This document shows, one piece after another, positions 14,658 to 22,812 of a stretch of 64,000 nucleotides of DNA. This DNA is from Firm-04 sp964463355 (GTDB lineage Bacteria; Bacillota; Clostridia; Oscillospirales; Ruminococcaceae), in contig CAYXBP010000003.1 of NCBI GenBank assembly GCA_964463355.1, positions 62,001 to 126,000 on the forward strand, written 5' to 3'. The number at the start of each line of letters is the position of its first letter. Positions within the stretch are counted from its first letter, which is position 1. The position numbers and the translations under genes were made by a program. The notes under the pieces were generated by a model. It ran no database searches, was not told the DNA's origin, and worked only from the letters and a program-made list of their open reading frames with translations.

Positions 14658-15946
14658 ATCTGACGCTTGCTCCTACCAAACTTCATGGCGAACTCTCAGC
14701 GGTGCATTCCAAATCGGATGCTCACCGTAAACTGATTTGTGCTGCCTGCGCACAAGTTTCTTCGTTTTTGCCGCTGCAAAAACCTTATTGTGCCGATATC
14801 ATTGCAACCATGCAGTGTTTGACTGCGCTTGGCGCACAGTTCGTTGAGCAGGGGCATGGTGTGCAGATCACGCCCATTGACCCAAACAGACAAGGTGCAG
14901 TTCCCCTGTTGAATTGCCTGGAAAGCGGCTCTACATTGCGCTTTTTGATGCCCGTAGCAATGGCTTTTGCCGAAAATGTGCAGTTTATCGGCAGCGGCAG
15001 ATTGCCACAACGACCCATCGATGCATTAGCCAATGCGATGTCTGCCCACGGCGTGCGGTTTTCTGCTCCTGCATTGCCTATGACGGCAAAAGGGACGCTG
15101 AATGGCGGCGAATATGCACTGGCAGGCAATGTTAGCTCTCAATATCTGAGTGGCTTGCTGATGGCTTTGCCCCATGTCAGGGAGGATAGTATCATTCGTC
15201 TGACAAAACCGCTGGAATCGGCGGCATATGTTGCCCTGACTTGCAAGGTACTGCGTGCATTTGGTGCGGAGATAATCGAAGCAACGGAACATGATTTGCC
15301 TGTATACCGCATAAAAGGAAAATGCCGTTTGCACCCTCCCACCCATCTTTATGTGGAAGGCGATTGGTCCAATGCGGCGTTCTTTCTGGTGGCTGGTGCG
15401 CTTTCTGCGCCAATTACAGTGCATGGGGTGTATGCCGATTCTGTACAGGGCGATAAAGCCATTTGTGATATTTTACGCATGGCAGGGGCTGAGGTCACAC
15501 AATCTGCTGAAAGCGTAACAGTTGCGCCACCAAAAAATGGCGTATTACAGTCGTTTTCAGCCGATATGCGAGAGATTCCTGATCTGCTGCCGGTGCTTTC
15601 TGTTCTGGCGGCATTTGTCGAGGGTGAAACGCATTTGCATCATGCAGCAAGACTGCGCCTGAAGGAGTGCGACCGTTTGCGTGAAACTGCAAGGCTACTG
15701 AGTGCCCTTGGTGGCAGGGTTGTAGAATCCGAAGATGCGCTGCACATTACGGGTGGAACGCTTCACGGTGGTACGGTGGATGGCTGCAATGATCATCGTA
15801 TGGTGATGGCAGGGGCAATCGCGGCATTGCGTTGTGAACACCCTGTTACGATCCTTGGTGTCGAAGCAGTGAACAAGTCATATCCTGCATTTTTTGAAGA
15901 TTATCAGCAACTGGGCGGAATGATATGCTCCGCAGAGGAGGTTTGA
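14654..15946 (+). CDS. aroA: 3-phosphoshikimate 1-carboxyvinyltransferase (EPSP synthase)
   Basis: 430 residues from ATG 14654. It joins shikimate 3-phosphate to phosphoenolpyruvate. The double inside-out fold motifs are present: N-terminal SKSDAHRKLICAA, LESGSTLRFLMPVA, the RPIDAL loop, NVSSQYLSGLLMALP, and the C-terminal ARLRLKECDRLRETA and NDHRMVMAGAIAAL. The phosphoenolpyruvate-site region reads ESGSTLRF where many enzymes have N/LGNAGTA/TxR, so it belongs to the more diverged Firmicute class. Coupled to aroB at its start and separated from aroC by 1 nt. Confidence 0.95.
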   Translation: MNLTLAPTKLHGELSAVHSKSDAHRKLICAACAQVSSFLPLQKPYCADIIATMQCLTALGAQFVEQGHGVQITPIDPNRQGAVPLLNCLESGSTLRFLMPVAMAFAENVQFIGSGRLPQRPIDALANAMSAHGVRFSAPALPMTAKGTLNGGEYALAGNVSSQYLSGLLMALPHVREDSIIRLTKPLESAAYVALTCKVLRAFGAEIIEATEHDLPVYRIKGKCRLHPPTHLYVEGDWSNAAFFLVAGALSAPITVHGVYADSVQGDKAICDILRMAGAEVTQSAESVTVAPPKNGVLQSFSADMREIPDLLPVLSVLAAFVEGETHLHHAARLRLKECDRLRETARLLSALGGRVVESEDALHITGGTLHGGTVDGCNDHRMVMAGAIAALRCEHPVTILGVEAVNKSYPAFFEDYQQLGGMICSAEEV

Positions 15947-15947
15947 C

Positions 15948-17027
15948 ATGGCATCAACATTTGGCGAACATATACAGGTTTCCGTGTTTGGCGAATCTCA
16001 CGGCGGCGGCATTGGCGTGGTGATGAACGGTTTGCCTGCGGGTATGGCTATCTCTGAAGATACGTTGTACGAATTTATGTCGCGCCGCAAACCTGGCGGC
16101 AGCCCTTTTTCTACACCAAGAAAGGAAAGCGACCGCCCTGTCATTCTTTCGGGGCTGTATGAGGGCCATACTACAGGCTTTCCGCTGTGCGCGGTGATTG
16201 GTAATACGGATACTCGTTCGGGTGATTATCAAATGCTTTCCGATTTGCCACGCCCCTCTCATGCAGATTATACTGCCTATCTCAAGTGGCATGGTTATGC
16301 AGATATGCGCGGTGGAGGACATTTTTCTGGCAGATTGACTGCTCCCCTTTGTGCGGCTGGCGGCATTGCGTTGCAGATCTTGGCGCAAAAGGGAATTTTC
16401 GTTGGCGCACATCTGCAAAGCGTGTGCAATGCGCAGGATACTCCTTATCCCATGCGCCCCGATGTGGCAACTTTGCTTGCACCAGGCAAAAAGGCATTTC
16501 CCGTTTGTGATGATACCGCCGTAGATGCCATGCAGGCAGAGATTATGGCGGCTGCTGAGGAGAAAGATTCTGTGGGAGGCACTATTGAATGTATGGTTCT
16601 GGGCTTGCCTGCCGGATTGGGCGACCCTATGTTTGATGGTGTAGAAAATCATATTGCGAGCGCGATTTTCGGTGTGCCTGCCATCAAAGGCATTGAATTT
16701 GGCAGCGGATTTGCTTGTACAACCATGCGCGGTTCTCAGTGCAATGATCCTTTTGCCATTGACGAAAATGGTGAGATCGTCACCAAAACAAATCACAGTG
16801 GCGGGATACAGGGCGGCATCACAAATGGTATGCCTCTGCGTTTCTGTGTAGCAGTAAAGCCTACGCCTTCCATTGGCAAGCCACAGCAGACCGTATCACT
16901 TTCCAAGCATACCGAAGAAACACTTATCATTCAGGGCAGACACGACCCTTGCATTGCCCACCGTGCCGTACCTGTTATTGAGGCAGTAACGGCTCTGGTG
17001 ATTCTGGATATGCTTGCAGAATCATGA
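15948..17027 (+). CDS. aroC: Chorismate synthase
   Basis: 359 residues from ATG 15948, with GAGGAGG inside the end of aroA. It eliminates phosphate from EPSP to give chorismate, with reduced FMN. Signatures are the N-terminal FGESHGGGIGVVMNGLPAG, the RRKPGG loop, DMRGGGHFSGRLTAP, and the C-terminal HSGGIQGGITNGMP and RHDPCIAHRAVPVIEA. Normal length for the shorter bacterial form. Confidence 0.97.
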   Translation: MASTFGEHIQVSVFGESHGGGIGVVMNGLPAGMAISEDTLYEFMSRRKPGGSPFSTPRKESDRPVILSGLYEGHTTGFPLCAVIGNTDTRSGDYQMLSDLPRPSHADYTAYLKWHGYADMRGGGHFSGRLTAPLCAAGGIALQILAQKGIFVGAHLQSVCNAQDTPYPMRPDVATLLAPGKKAFPVCDDTAVDAMQAEIMAAAEEKDSVGGTIECMVLGLPAGLGDPMFDGVENHIASAIFGVPAIKGIEFGSGFACTTMRGSQCNDPFAIDENGEIVTKTNHSGGIQGGITNGMPLRFCVAVKPTPSIGKPQQTVSLSKHTEETLIIQGRHDPCIAHRAVPVIEAVTALVILDMLAES

Positions 17028-17040
17028 AAGGACACATATA

Positions 17041-18186
17041 ATGGAACTCAAAGATATCCGACAGGAGATTGATCGCGTTGATGATCAGCTGCTTGCACTC
17101 TTTTTAAAACGCATGGAACTGGTGGGACAGGTGTCTGAGGCAAAAAAATACGAACACACACCTGTATATGATCCAAGCCGTGAACGCGCTATTCTGGAGA
17201 AGGTTCATAAGGCAGCAGGGCCAATGCAGGAAAAGGCAGCGCATCAGCTGTTTTGCAAGCTGATGGAGCTTTCCAAGGCGCAGCAGGCAGCCACACTATC
17301 CCATCATTCTGCGTTGAGCGAGATGCTGCATACCATGTGTGAAAAGGAGCAGCCATTGTTTCCGCAAACAGGCAGGGTTGCTTGTTCAGGCATTGAGGGC
17401 AGTCATGCACAGGCTGCTGCGGATGCACTGTTTCCAAGGGGAGATTTAGTGCATATGGATGGATTTGCCGCAGTGTTTCGTGCGGTGAAGGCAGGGCTTT
17501 GTCAGTATGGCGTAGTACCCATTGAAAACAGTAACAGCGGTTCGGTGCGTGCGGTATATGCGCTGCTGCGTAAGGAACAGGCATTTGTAGTGCGCAGTAT
17601 TCGGCATTCAGTGCGGCAGGTATTGCTTGCAAAGCCTGGCACAAAGCTTACGGATATCCACACGGTGTTTTCTCACGAGCAAGCACTCAACCAGTGCAGC
17701 ACATTTCTTTCCGAACTGAACCATGTAGATATTGTACCCTGTACCAGTACCGCTCACGCCGCAAAGCGTGCCTCGGAAAGCAAAGACGCAGGTGTTGCAG
17801 CCATTGCTTCGGAGGATTGTGCCAAGCTGTATGGTCTGCGTGTGATCAATGATGCGATCCAGAATCATGATAACAACGAAACACGCTTTCTTTGCATTGC
17901 AAATGAACCAGAACTGTTCGCAGGTGCAAATCGTATCAGCCTGATGTTGACTTGTGCAAACCGTCCTGGTGCGCTGTATGAAATGATCGCGAAGATATCG
18001 GCAACGGGTGTGAATATGTGCAAGCTGGAAAGTGTGCCGATTTCGGGCAGTAGCTTTACCTACCGCTTCTATATGGATTTGGATGGTTCCCTGCATCAGG
18101 AAGGTGTCATTGCTCTGCTGGATGATTTGCAGCGAACCAGCGAGACATTTACATTTCTTGGCAATTATACGGAGTGTATCGGTTGA
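17041..18186 (+). CDS. pheA: Bifunctional chorismate mutase / prephenate dehydratase
   Basis: 381 residues from ATG 17041, with GAAAGGA upstream. Residues 1-90 are an AroQ-type chorismate mutase (IRQEIDRVDDQLLALFLKRM, PVYDPSRE). Residues about 112-290 are prephenate dehydratase (YGVVPIENSNSGSV, then NETRFLCI carrying the Thr-Arg-Phe motif). Residues about 300-380 are an ACT domain (NRPGALYEMI, ESVPISG) that normally binds Phe for feedback inhibition. It makes phenylpyruvate from chorismate. With tyrA it splits chorismate flow between Phe and Tyr, the two residues counted by the leader peptide. Confidence 0.96.
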   Translation: MELKDIRQEIDRVDDQLLALFLKRMELVGQVSEAKKYEHTPVYDPSRERAILEKVHKAAGPMQEKAAHQLFCKLMELSKAQQAATLSHHSALSEMLHTMCEKEQPLFPQTGRVACSGIEGSHAQAAADALFPRGDLVHMDGFAAVFRAVKAGLCQYGVVPIENSNSGSVRAVYALLRKEQAFVVRSIRHSVRQVLLAKPGTKLTDIHTVFSHEQALNQCSTFLSELNHVDIVPCTSTAHAAKRASESKDAGVAAIASEDCAKLYGLRVINDAIQNHDNNETRFLCIANEPELFAGANRISLMLTCANRPGALYEMIAKISATGVNMCKLESVPISGSSFTYRFYMDLDGSLHQEGVIALLDDLQRTSETFTFLGNYTECIG

Positions 18187-18199
18187 AAGGAGCAGCATC

Positions 18200-19480
18200 A
18201 TGAAGACCAATGTACCCTATGGGCTAATCGGCAGAAAACTGGGGCATAGTGATTCCCCTGCCATTCACGCCGCATTCGGCAATACTGATTATGCCCTTTA
18301 CCCTATGGAACCTGAAGCACTGCCAGAATTTCTTGCGCAGCCACAGTGTAAGGGGCTGAATGTGACGATCCCTTATAAAATCACAGTGATACCGTACTGT
18401 AAGCAGCTGGATCCTTTGGCAGAGGCAATAGGCAGCGTGAATACTATGGTGCGTGCGGCAGACGGTAGTTGGACAGGCTATAACACGGATGCTTATGGTT
18501 TTCGGTTTCTTATGCGCAGTGCAGGGCTTTCCTTTGCAGGGGCGAAGGTGTTGGTACTGGGCAATGGTGGCGCATCACAGACCGTGCAGGCACTGGCAAA
18601 GCTGGATGGTGCGGAGCGTTTGATTGTTTTGGACTTGCACGGCGAATATACCTATGCGGATCTGCCGAAATTCACTGACAGCACGTTGATCGTCAATGCG
18701 ACTCCTGTGGGAATGTATCCCAATGCTGGGCAGAAGCTGGTAGATTTGACGCAGTTTCCAGAGTGTAGGGGTGTGGTGGATCTGATTTACAACCCCTGTC
18801 GTACTGCACTGCTTTTACAAGCAGAGGCATTGGGTATTCCGTGCAGTGGTGGGTTGCCGATGCTGGTAGCACAGGCAAAGCAGGCAGAAGAGCTGTTCTT
18901 TGATCGAACAATCCAGGATGAAGCAATCGCTCGTGTGGGGCAGTCTTTGCAGCAGCAGAATGAATCTATTGTGCTGATTGGCATGCCCGGCTGTGGGAAG
19001 TCCATCATTGGCGCAAAGCTTGCGGAGATGACGGGCAAAGAGGCGATTGATCTGGATGTAGTTATCGAACAGATGGCAGGCAAAAGCATTCCCGCTATTT
19101 TTGCAGAGGAGGGTGAAGCTGCATTTCGTGCATTAGAACACAAAGCTTTGCTGGAAGAATCGCAGAAACGTGGCGTGATCTTGATGACAGGCGGTGGTGT
19201 GGTGCTGGATGCGGCAAATCATGCGCCACTGCGTAGTAACGGTAGGATTTACTGGATACGGCGTGATCTTGCATTGCTGCCCACAGAAGGCAGACCGCTT
19301 TCACAAAAGAATCGCTTAGAGGAAATGGAAACAATCCGCACGCCACTGTACAAAAAACTTGCACAGTGCAGCACCGAAAACAACGGTACACCGCAGGAAG
19401 CGGCGACCGCCATCATGGAGGAATACAATGCATATACTCGTTCTCAATGGGCCGAATCTGAATCTATTGGGCTTGCGTGA
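18200..19480 (+). CDS. aroEK: Fused shikimate dehydrogenase - shikimate kinase
   Basis: 426 residues from ATG 18200, with AAAGGAGC upstream. Residues 1-250 are AroE: GRKLGHSDSP binds shikimate, NVTIPYK carries the catalytic Lys 60, then GSVNT, TGYNTDAYG, the NADP loop LGNGGASQT and NATPVGM. Residues about 255-410 are AroK: Walker A GMPGCGKS (261-268), IDLDVVIE, the EAAFRALE region and TGGGVV, with EGRPLS in the lid. The last 17 residues run on in the region that also encodes the start of aroQ. The protein reduces 3-dehydroshikimate and then phosphorylates shikimate, two consecutive steps. The symbol is descriptive. Confidence 0.94.
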   Translation: MKTNVPYGLIGRKLGHSDSPAIHAAFGNTDYALYPMEPEALPEFLAQPQCKGLNVTIPYKITVIPYCKQLDPLAEAIGSVNTMVRAADGSWTGYNTDAYGFRFLMRSAGLSFAGAKVLVLGNGGASQTVQALAKLDGAERLIVLDLHGEYTYADLPKFTDSTLIVNATPVGMYPNAGQKLVDLTQFPECRGVVDLIYNPCRTALLLQAEALGIPCSGGLPMLVAQAKQAEELFFDRTIQDEAIARVGQSLQQQNESIVLIGMPGCGKSIIGAKLAEMTGKEAIDLDVVIEQMAGKSIPAIFAEEGEAAFRALEHKALLEESQKRGVILMTGGGVVLDAANHAPLRSNGRIYWIRRDLALLPTEGRPLSQKNRLEEMETIRTPLYKKLAQCSTENNGTPQEAATAIMEEYNAYTRSQWAESESIGLA

Positions 19481-19868
19481 GCCAGAGCATTACGGCACAC
19501 AGACCTACGCAGATTTGGTCGCGCGACTGGAGCAGGAGGCAAAGAACTGCAATATCACCATCGAGTGCAAGCAATCCAATCACGAAGGCACACTGGTGGA
19601 TGAGATTCAAGGGGCTTACGGCAAAGCAGATGGTATCATTATTAATCCTGCTGCATATACGCATACCAGCGTGGCACTGCTGGATGCCGTAAAAGCAGTG
19701 AAGATTCCTACCATCGAGGTGCATCTGACGGATCCCGATACTCGTGAAGAATTTCGTCATGTTTCGTATATTCGGCAAGGGTGTATCGCAAACGTTCGTG
19801 GCAAGGGAATTGCTGGTTATGTGGAAGCGATGCACATTCTGATCGCATATTTGCAAAATCAGGTATGA
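19428..19868 (+). CDS. aroQ: 3-dehydroquinate dehydratase, type II
   Basis: 146 residues from ATG 19428, with GGAGG upstream. The start lies 53 nt inside the 3' end of the aroE-aroK fusion, in another frame. Motifs are LVLNGPNLNLLGLREP, the lid Tyr in EHYGTQTYAD, QSNHEG, NPAAYTHTSVA, IEVHLTDP and RHVSYI, all typical of type II enzymes. It dehydrates 3-dehydroquinate to 3-dehydroshikimate. It is the last gene of the operon and completes the pathway. No terminator follows that I can support; the next promoter begins at 19915. Confidence 0.96.
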   Translation: MHILVLNGPNLNLLGLREPEHYGTQTYADLVARLEQEAKNCNITIECKQSNHEGTLVDEIQGAYGKADGIIINPAAYTHTSVALLDAVKAVKIPTIEVHLTDPDTREEFRHVSYIRQGCIANVRGKGIAGYVEAMHILIAYLQNQV

Positions 19869-19914
19869 ACATTGTAACAAATCACGAGATTCATGTCTAT
19901 GTTTGTCGAAAGAC

Positions 19915-19943
19915 TTGACAAATAACTTACGATGCGGTACAAT
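19915..19943 (+). promoter_or_regulatory. Promoter of the Spo0A-like gene
   Basis: TTGACA (19915-19920), 17-nt spacer, TACAAT (19938-19943), leaving a leader of about 80 nt. Confidence 0.7.
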
Positions 19944-20032
19944 AATCGCGTGGAGTGTTGCTGTAATATGTTTGCGAGCATGAGAATCGTTGGCAGAAGA
20001 TCTGTGTGGTAACAAAAGATAGGAAACAGCCT

Positions 20033-20509
20033 ATGAAACCATACGAATCAGTCATGCCGGTCAAAACCGTCAGTACAAACTCGAACTACTCGGTCAGCGT
20101 CGCTTGTAGCGACAATCATGCATTACAAGATTGCATTGCTGCAAAATCTGCGCAAGAGCTTTACCACAAGGATGTCATCAGCGATTTTTTGATGGCTCAT
20201 GGTATTTACCCGCATCTGCTGGGCTATCGTTATATACGTTCGGCGTTGATGCGCGGGTTGGTCAATCCCTATTTCTTTGATCGCATTACACAGGTGTGCT
20301 ACCCTGTTTTGGCAGAGGAATTTCACACCAACCCACAAAGTGTAGAGCGTGCCATTCGTCATGCATTGCTGCGTGCTGAAGAAAATGGCTCCTCAGCAAC
20401 GGCAAAGGCGTGGGGACACTGCACCAACCGCGAATTTCTTGTCAGGGCTTGTGAGTACATCAGTATTATGACGGAGTCATCGGCAATCATGGAAAGAAAC
20501 ACATTCTAG
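20033..20509 (+). CDS. Spo0A C-terminal-domain protein without receiver domain
   Basis: 158 residues from ATG 20033, with ATAGGAAA upstream (GTG 20006 in frame is possible). Residues about 45-155 match the DNA-binding effector domain of Spo0A: ISDFLMAHGIYPHLLGYRYIRSAL, the recognition segment around SVERAIRHALLRA, and TNREFLVRACEYI. The ~120-residue phospho-acceptor domain of true Spo0A is absent, replaced by a 40-residue unrelated N-terminus. It should bind DNA at sites like 0A boxes but cannot be switched by the phosphorelay. It has its own promoter and terminator. Targets unknown. Confidence 0.85.
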   Translation: MKPYESVMPVKTVSTNSNYSVSVACSDNHALQDCIAAKSAQELYHKDVISDFLMAHGIYPHLLGYRYIRSALMRGLVNPYFFDRITQVCYPVLAEEFHTNPQSVERAIRHALLRAEENGSSATAKAWGHCTNREFLVRACEYISIMTESSAIMERNTF

Positions 20510-20514
20510 CATCT

Positions 20515-20562
20515 ACAACGCAAAACCGTCAGGCATTTCATTGCCTGACGGTTTTGCGTTGT
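20515..20562. terminator. Strong bidirectional terminator
   Basis: 21-bp perfect stem (20515-20535 with 20542-20562) and a 6-nt loop, between the convergent Spo0A-like and cellulase genes. The lower stem is A/T-rich, so it may act on both strands. Confidence 0.8.
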
Positions 20563-20583
20563 ATCATATTGTATCGCAGCGCA

Positions 20584-22497
20584 TTACAGACCTGCCAAAA
20601 GCTTCAGAATTGCTACTGCATCTGCGGCAGTGGCACTGCCATCGCCATCAATATCTGCATTGCTCAGGCCTTGTGTGCTAATAACGACCGCCTTATCCTC
20701 CGACAAGAAACGGTTAAGCAGAATTACATCGCCGATTTTCACATTGCCGTCGCAATTTACATCGCCAAGCTTAACAGTTTGTGCTTCGGTGGTGGTAGTG
20801 TTGGTGGTACTTGTAGTGGTAGTTGTAGTGGTTGTGGTAGTCGTTGTAGTGGTTGTGGTGGAGGATGCTACATAGTTAGGGTCGCCGTAATTCAGCACTT
20901 CATCAGGGATGACCACAGGATTCTTGAACAGTACGGTAATGGATTCAATTTCAAAATCGCTTACACCACTCATCCACCACGATTCAAACTTCAAGAAATC
21001 GTAACACAGCTTCCAGTCCTCGCCTTCGGAAGTAAACGCGCCATCGTTCATGCCATCATCAAACAGCATCTGTACTGATTCCTGCGTTGCGCCATAGGAA
21101 ATCTGCTGCATCATCCATGTATAATTTTTGCCTTCGTCCTTTTCGGTAAGGTAGCCATTGCAGCCCATCGTGATGCCAAAGCAGGGATCTTTGCCCGTAG
21201 CAGTCGCCGTTGCGCGGATCATAACGCCAGTAATGGTTGCGATATCACGGAAGGGCTTGATATCAATCAGCCAATACTCGCCGTTGTCACCAGTAGCAGC
21301 AGTGTGAATCAGGTCTGCATCATAGGTAAAGCTGTTTGCGGTATCGGTAGAAACACCAGTCAGGCTCTTGAACATCGTTTCAATGCTGGAGTTGTACCAC
21401 TTCAGGCTGTTGCGATCCACATATTGCATATCGCCACAGTTGCCGCTATCCCACAAAATGGGGCAGATGCCATCGTAACCGATGCAAGTAGAGAACAGAG
21501 TGTTGAGAAACAGCTCAGTATCCGCAGCATCTTTATTGGCATTGGTCAGAACACCGCACTCGCCGATGATGACAGGCACGCCCTTCGCAGCAAACTTTTG
21601 GTACAGGTTGTTGATATCGTTTTTCAGGGCGTTGATTTCGGAATCGCTGCCCCATGTGGAGGAGTAGCCCCAAGTAGAATCGGTAGGTGCCACACAGAAC
21701 ACAGGCGGTTCATAGTAGTGTACCTCCACTGCAAGCATATTTGCCTGATCGTTAGGCAGCGTAAATCCGCTTTCCAACGCGGCAGCGCAGTTGGTGTTGT
21801 TCGCGGGAATGATCAGCAGACGGTTTGCATTGTTGCCGCCCACCGCACGAACAGCATCCACAAAGGCCTGACCCATCTCGGTGTTGACGGAATGCGTCCA
21901 ATTGATCTCATTCCAGCCAGCAAAAGAAAGCTCCTGACCATAATCGGCAAAATGCGTAGCAATTTGCGTCCAGACATTTTTGAACTTGGTCTTTTGCGAG
22001 GTTCCCTGCCACAACCAGGCACCGTTCACATCGGCCTGCGTTGCATTGCTTGTGGAAACATCGCCCGCGCAGGAGGATGCGCCATCATGGTGCATATTAA
22101 TGATAACCTTCAGACCTGCATCGAAGCAATAGTTTGCAACCTCCTCAATACGGTTGAGGTAATCGACATCCAGATTGCCGTTGCTGTCCATGTTCTCCAT
22201 CCAGGTGACAGGAATACGGACGGTATCAAAGCCAGCAGCGGCAACAAGTGCGATCATTGCGGTAGTGGTTTTCGAGTTGCCAAAGCCCACCTCGGTATCC
22301 ACATACGGATCCTTGCTGACCCAGCCACTGACGGCAGCGGAATCAAAGGTATTGCCAAGATTCCAACCCATGCCCATGCTATCGACCAAAGCGACTGCAT
22401 CGGTGGCTGCATTTGCTTCAGGGATATCAAAGGCGCACACACTGGAGGCGAGGGCGACCGTTAAAACACCTGAAAGCAGCTTATGATATAATTTCAT
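20584..22497 (-). CDS. Secreted family 5 cellulase with type I dockerin
   Basis: 637 residues from ATG 22497, preceded by AAAGGGGAA. Signal peptide 1-30, ending ANA. Residues about 35-370 are a GH5 catalytic domain, probably subfamily 4: MGWNLGNTFD, RIPVTW, acid/base Glu 197 in WNEIN, EVHYYEP, and nucleophile Glu 313 in GECG. Residues about 385-535 form a beta-rich module that may bind carbohydrate; I cannot name its family. A poly-Thr linker (about 542-566) leads to a dockerin with two calcium loops (DVNCDGNVKIGD, DIDGDGSATAAD). The dockerin should attach it to a cohesin-bearing scaffoldin, so it is probably a cellulosome subunit that cuts beta-1,4-glucans. Confidence 0.93.
   Translation of the reverse strand: MKLYHKLLSGVLTVALASSVCAFDIPEANAATDAVALVDSMGMGWNLGNTFDSAAVSGWVSKDPYVDTEVGFGNSKTTTAMIALVAAAGFDTVRIPVTWMENMDSNGNLDVDYLNRIEEVANYCFDAGLKVIINMHHDGASSCAGDVSTSNATQADVNGAWLWQGTSQKTKFKNVWTQIATHFADYGQELSFAGWNEINWTHSVNTEMGQAFVDAVRAVGGNNANRLLIIPANNTNCAAALESGFTLPNDQANMLAVEVHYYEPPVFCVAPTDSTWGYSSTWGSDSEINALKNDINNLYQKFAAKGVPVIIGECGVLTNANKDAADTELFLNTLFSTCIGYDGICPILWDSGNCGDMQYVDRNSLKWYNSSIETMFKSLTGVSTDTANSFTYDADLIHTAATGDNGEYWLIDIKPFRDIATITGVMIRATATATGKDPCFGITMGCNGYLTEKDEGKNYTWMMQQISYGATQESVQMLFDDGMNDGAFTSEGEDWKLCYDFLKFESWWMSGVSDFEIESITVLFKNPVVIPDEVLNYGDPNYVASSTTTTTTTTTTTTTTTTSTTNTTTTEAQTVKLGDVNCDGNVKIGDVILLNRFLSEDKAVVISTQGLSNADIDGDGSATAADAVAILKLLAGL
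20799..20871. repeat. Trinucleotide tract encoding a poly-Thr linker (GH5)
   Basis: Imperfect ACN repeats (read on the minus strand) code for Thr with a few Ser and Asn between the beta-rich module and the dockerin of the cellulase. Such tracts can change length by slippage without losing frame. Confidence 0.8.
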
Positions 22498-22533
22498 GGT
22501 AACATTCCCCTTTTCAAAAAATGTGATAATACC

Positions 22534-22562
22534 ACTTTACCACAATATTCTCCAATTGTCAA
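22534..22562 (-). promoter_or_regulatory. Promoter of the GH5 cellulase
   Basis: Minus strand TTGACA (22562-22557), 17-nt spacer, TAAAGT (22539-22534) with extended TGG. Confidence 0.65.
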
Positions 22563-22755
22563 TCGGCTGATGTGCCAAATTTGAAGCACGATTTTTGTGC
22601 ATATTTCACACAAAACTGCACCTTATTCTAAGAAAATGCCCGCTGATGCTAGAGCAATATTATCATAAATATGAGAGGATGTATCGTGAAAAAAGTGCTT
22701 AGTGATCAAGAATATATGAAAAATTCGTGAACAGACGGATGATTTTTACCGAAAA
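22563..22755. other. AT-rich intergenic stretch upstream of the cellulase
   Basis: Part of a 315-nt gap. Apart from the cellulase promoter on the left and the terminator on the right I see no gene, tRNA or clear operator here. Confidence 0.5.
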
Positions 22756-22784
22756 AAAAGCACAGCCGATCCGACTGTGCTTTT
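22756..22784 (-). terminator. Terminator of the VanY-like gene
   Basis: 10-bp stem (22756-22765 with 22775-22784), 9-nt loop; an A-run on the plus strand gives the U-tract on the minus strand. Confidence 0.8.
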
Positions 22785-22812
22785 GCAACAATAGTATAAT
22801 TCTTGCAAAAGG

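Noticed and set aside
21304..22464. 386-residue open frame on the plus strand
   Set aside because: Antisense to the GH5 cellulase, with no start signal or known motif.
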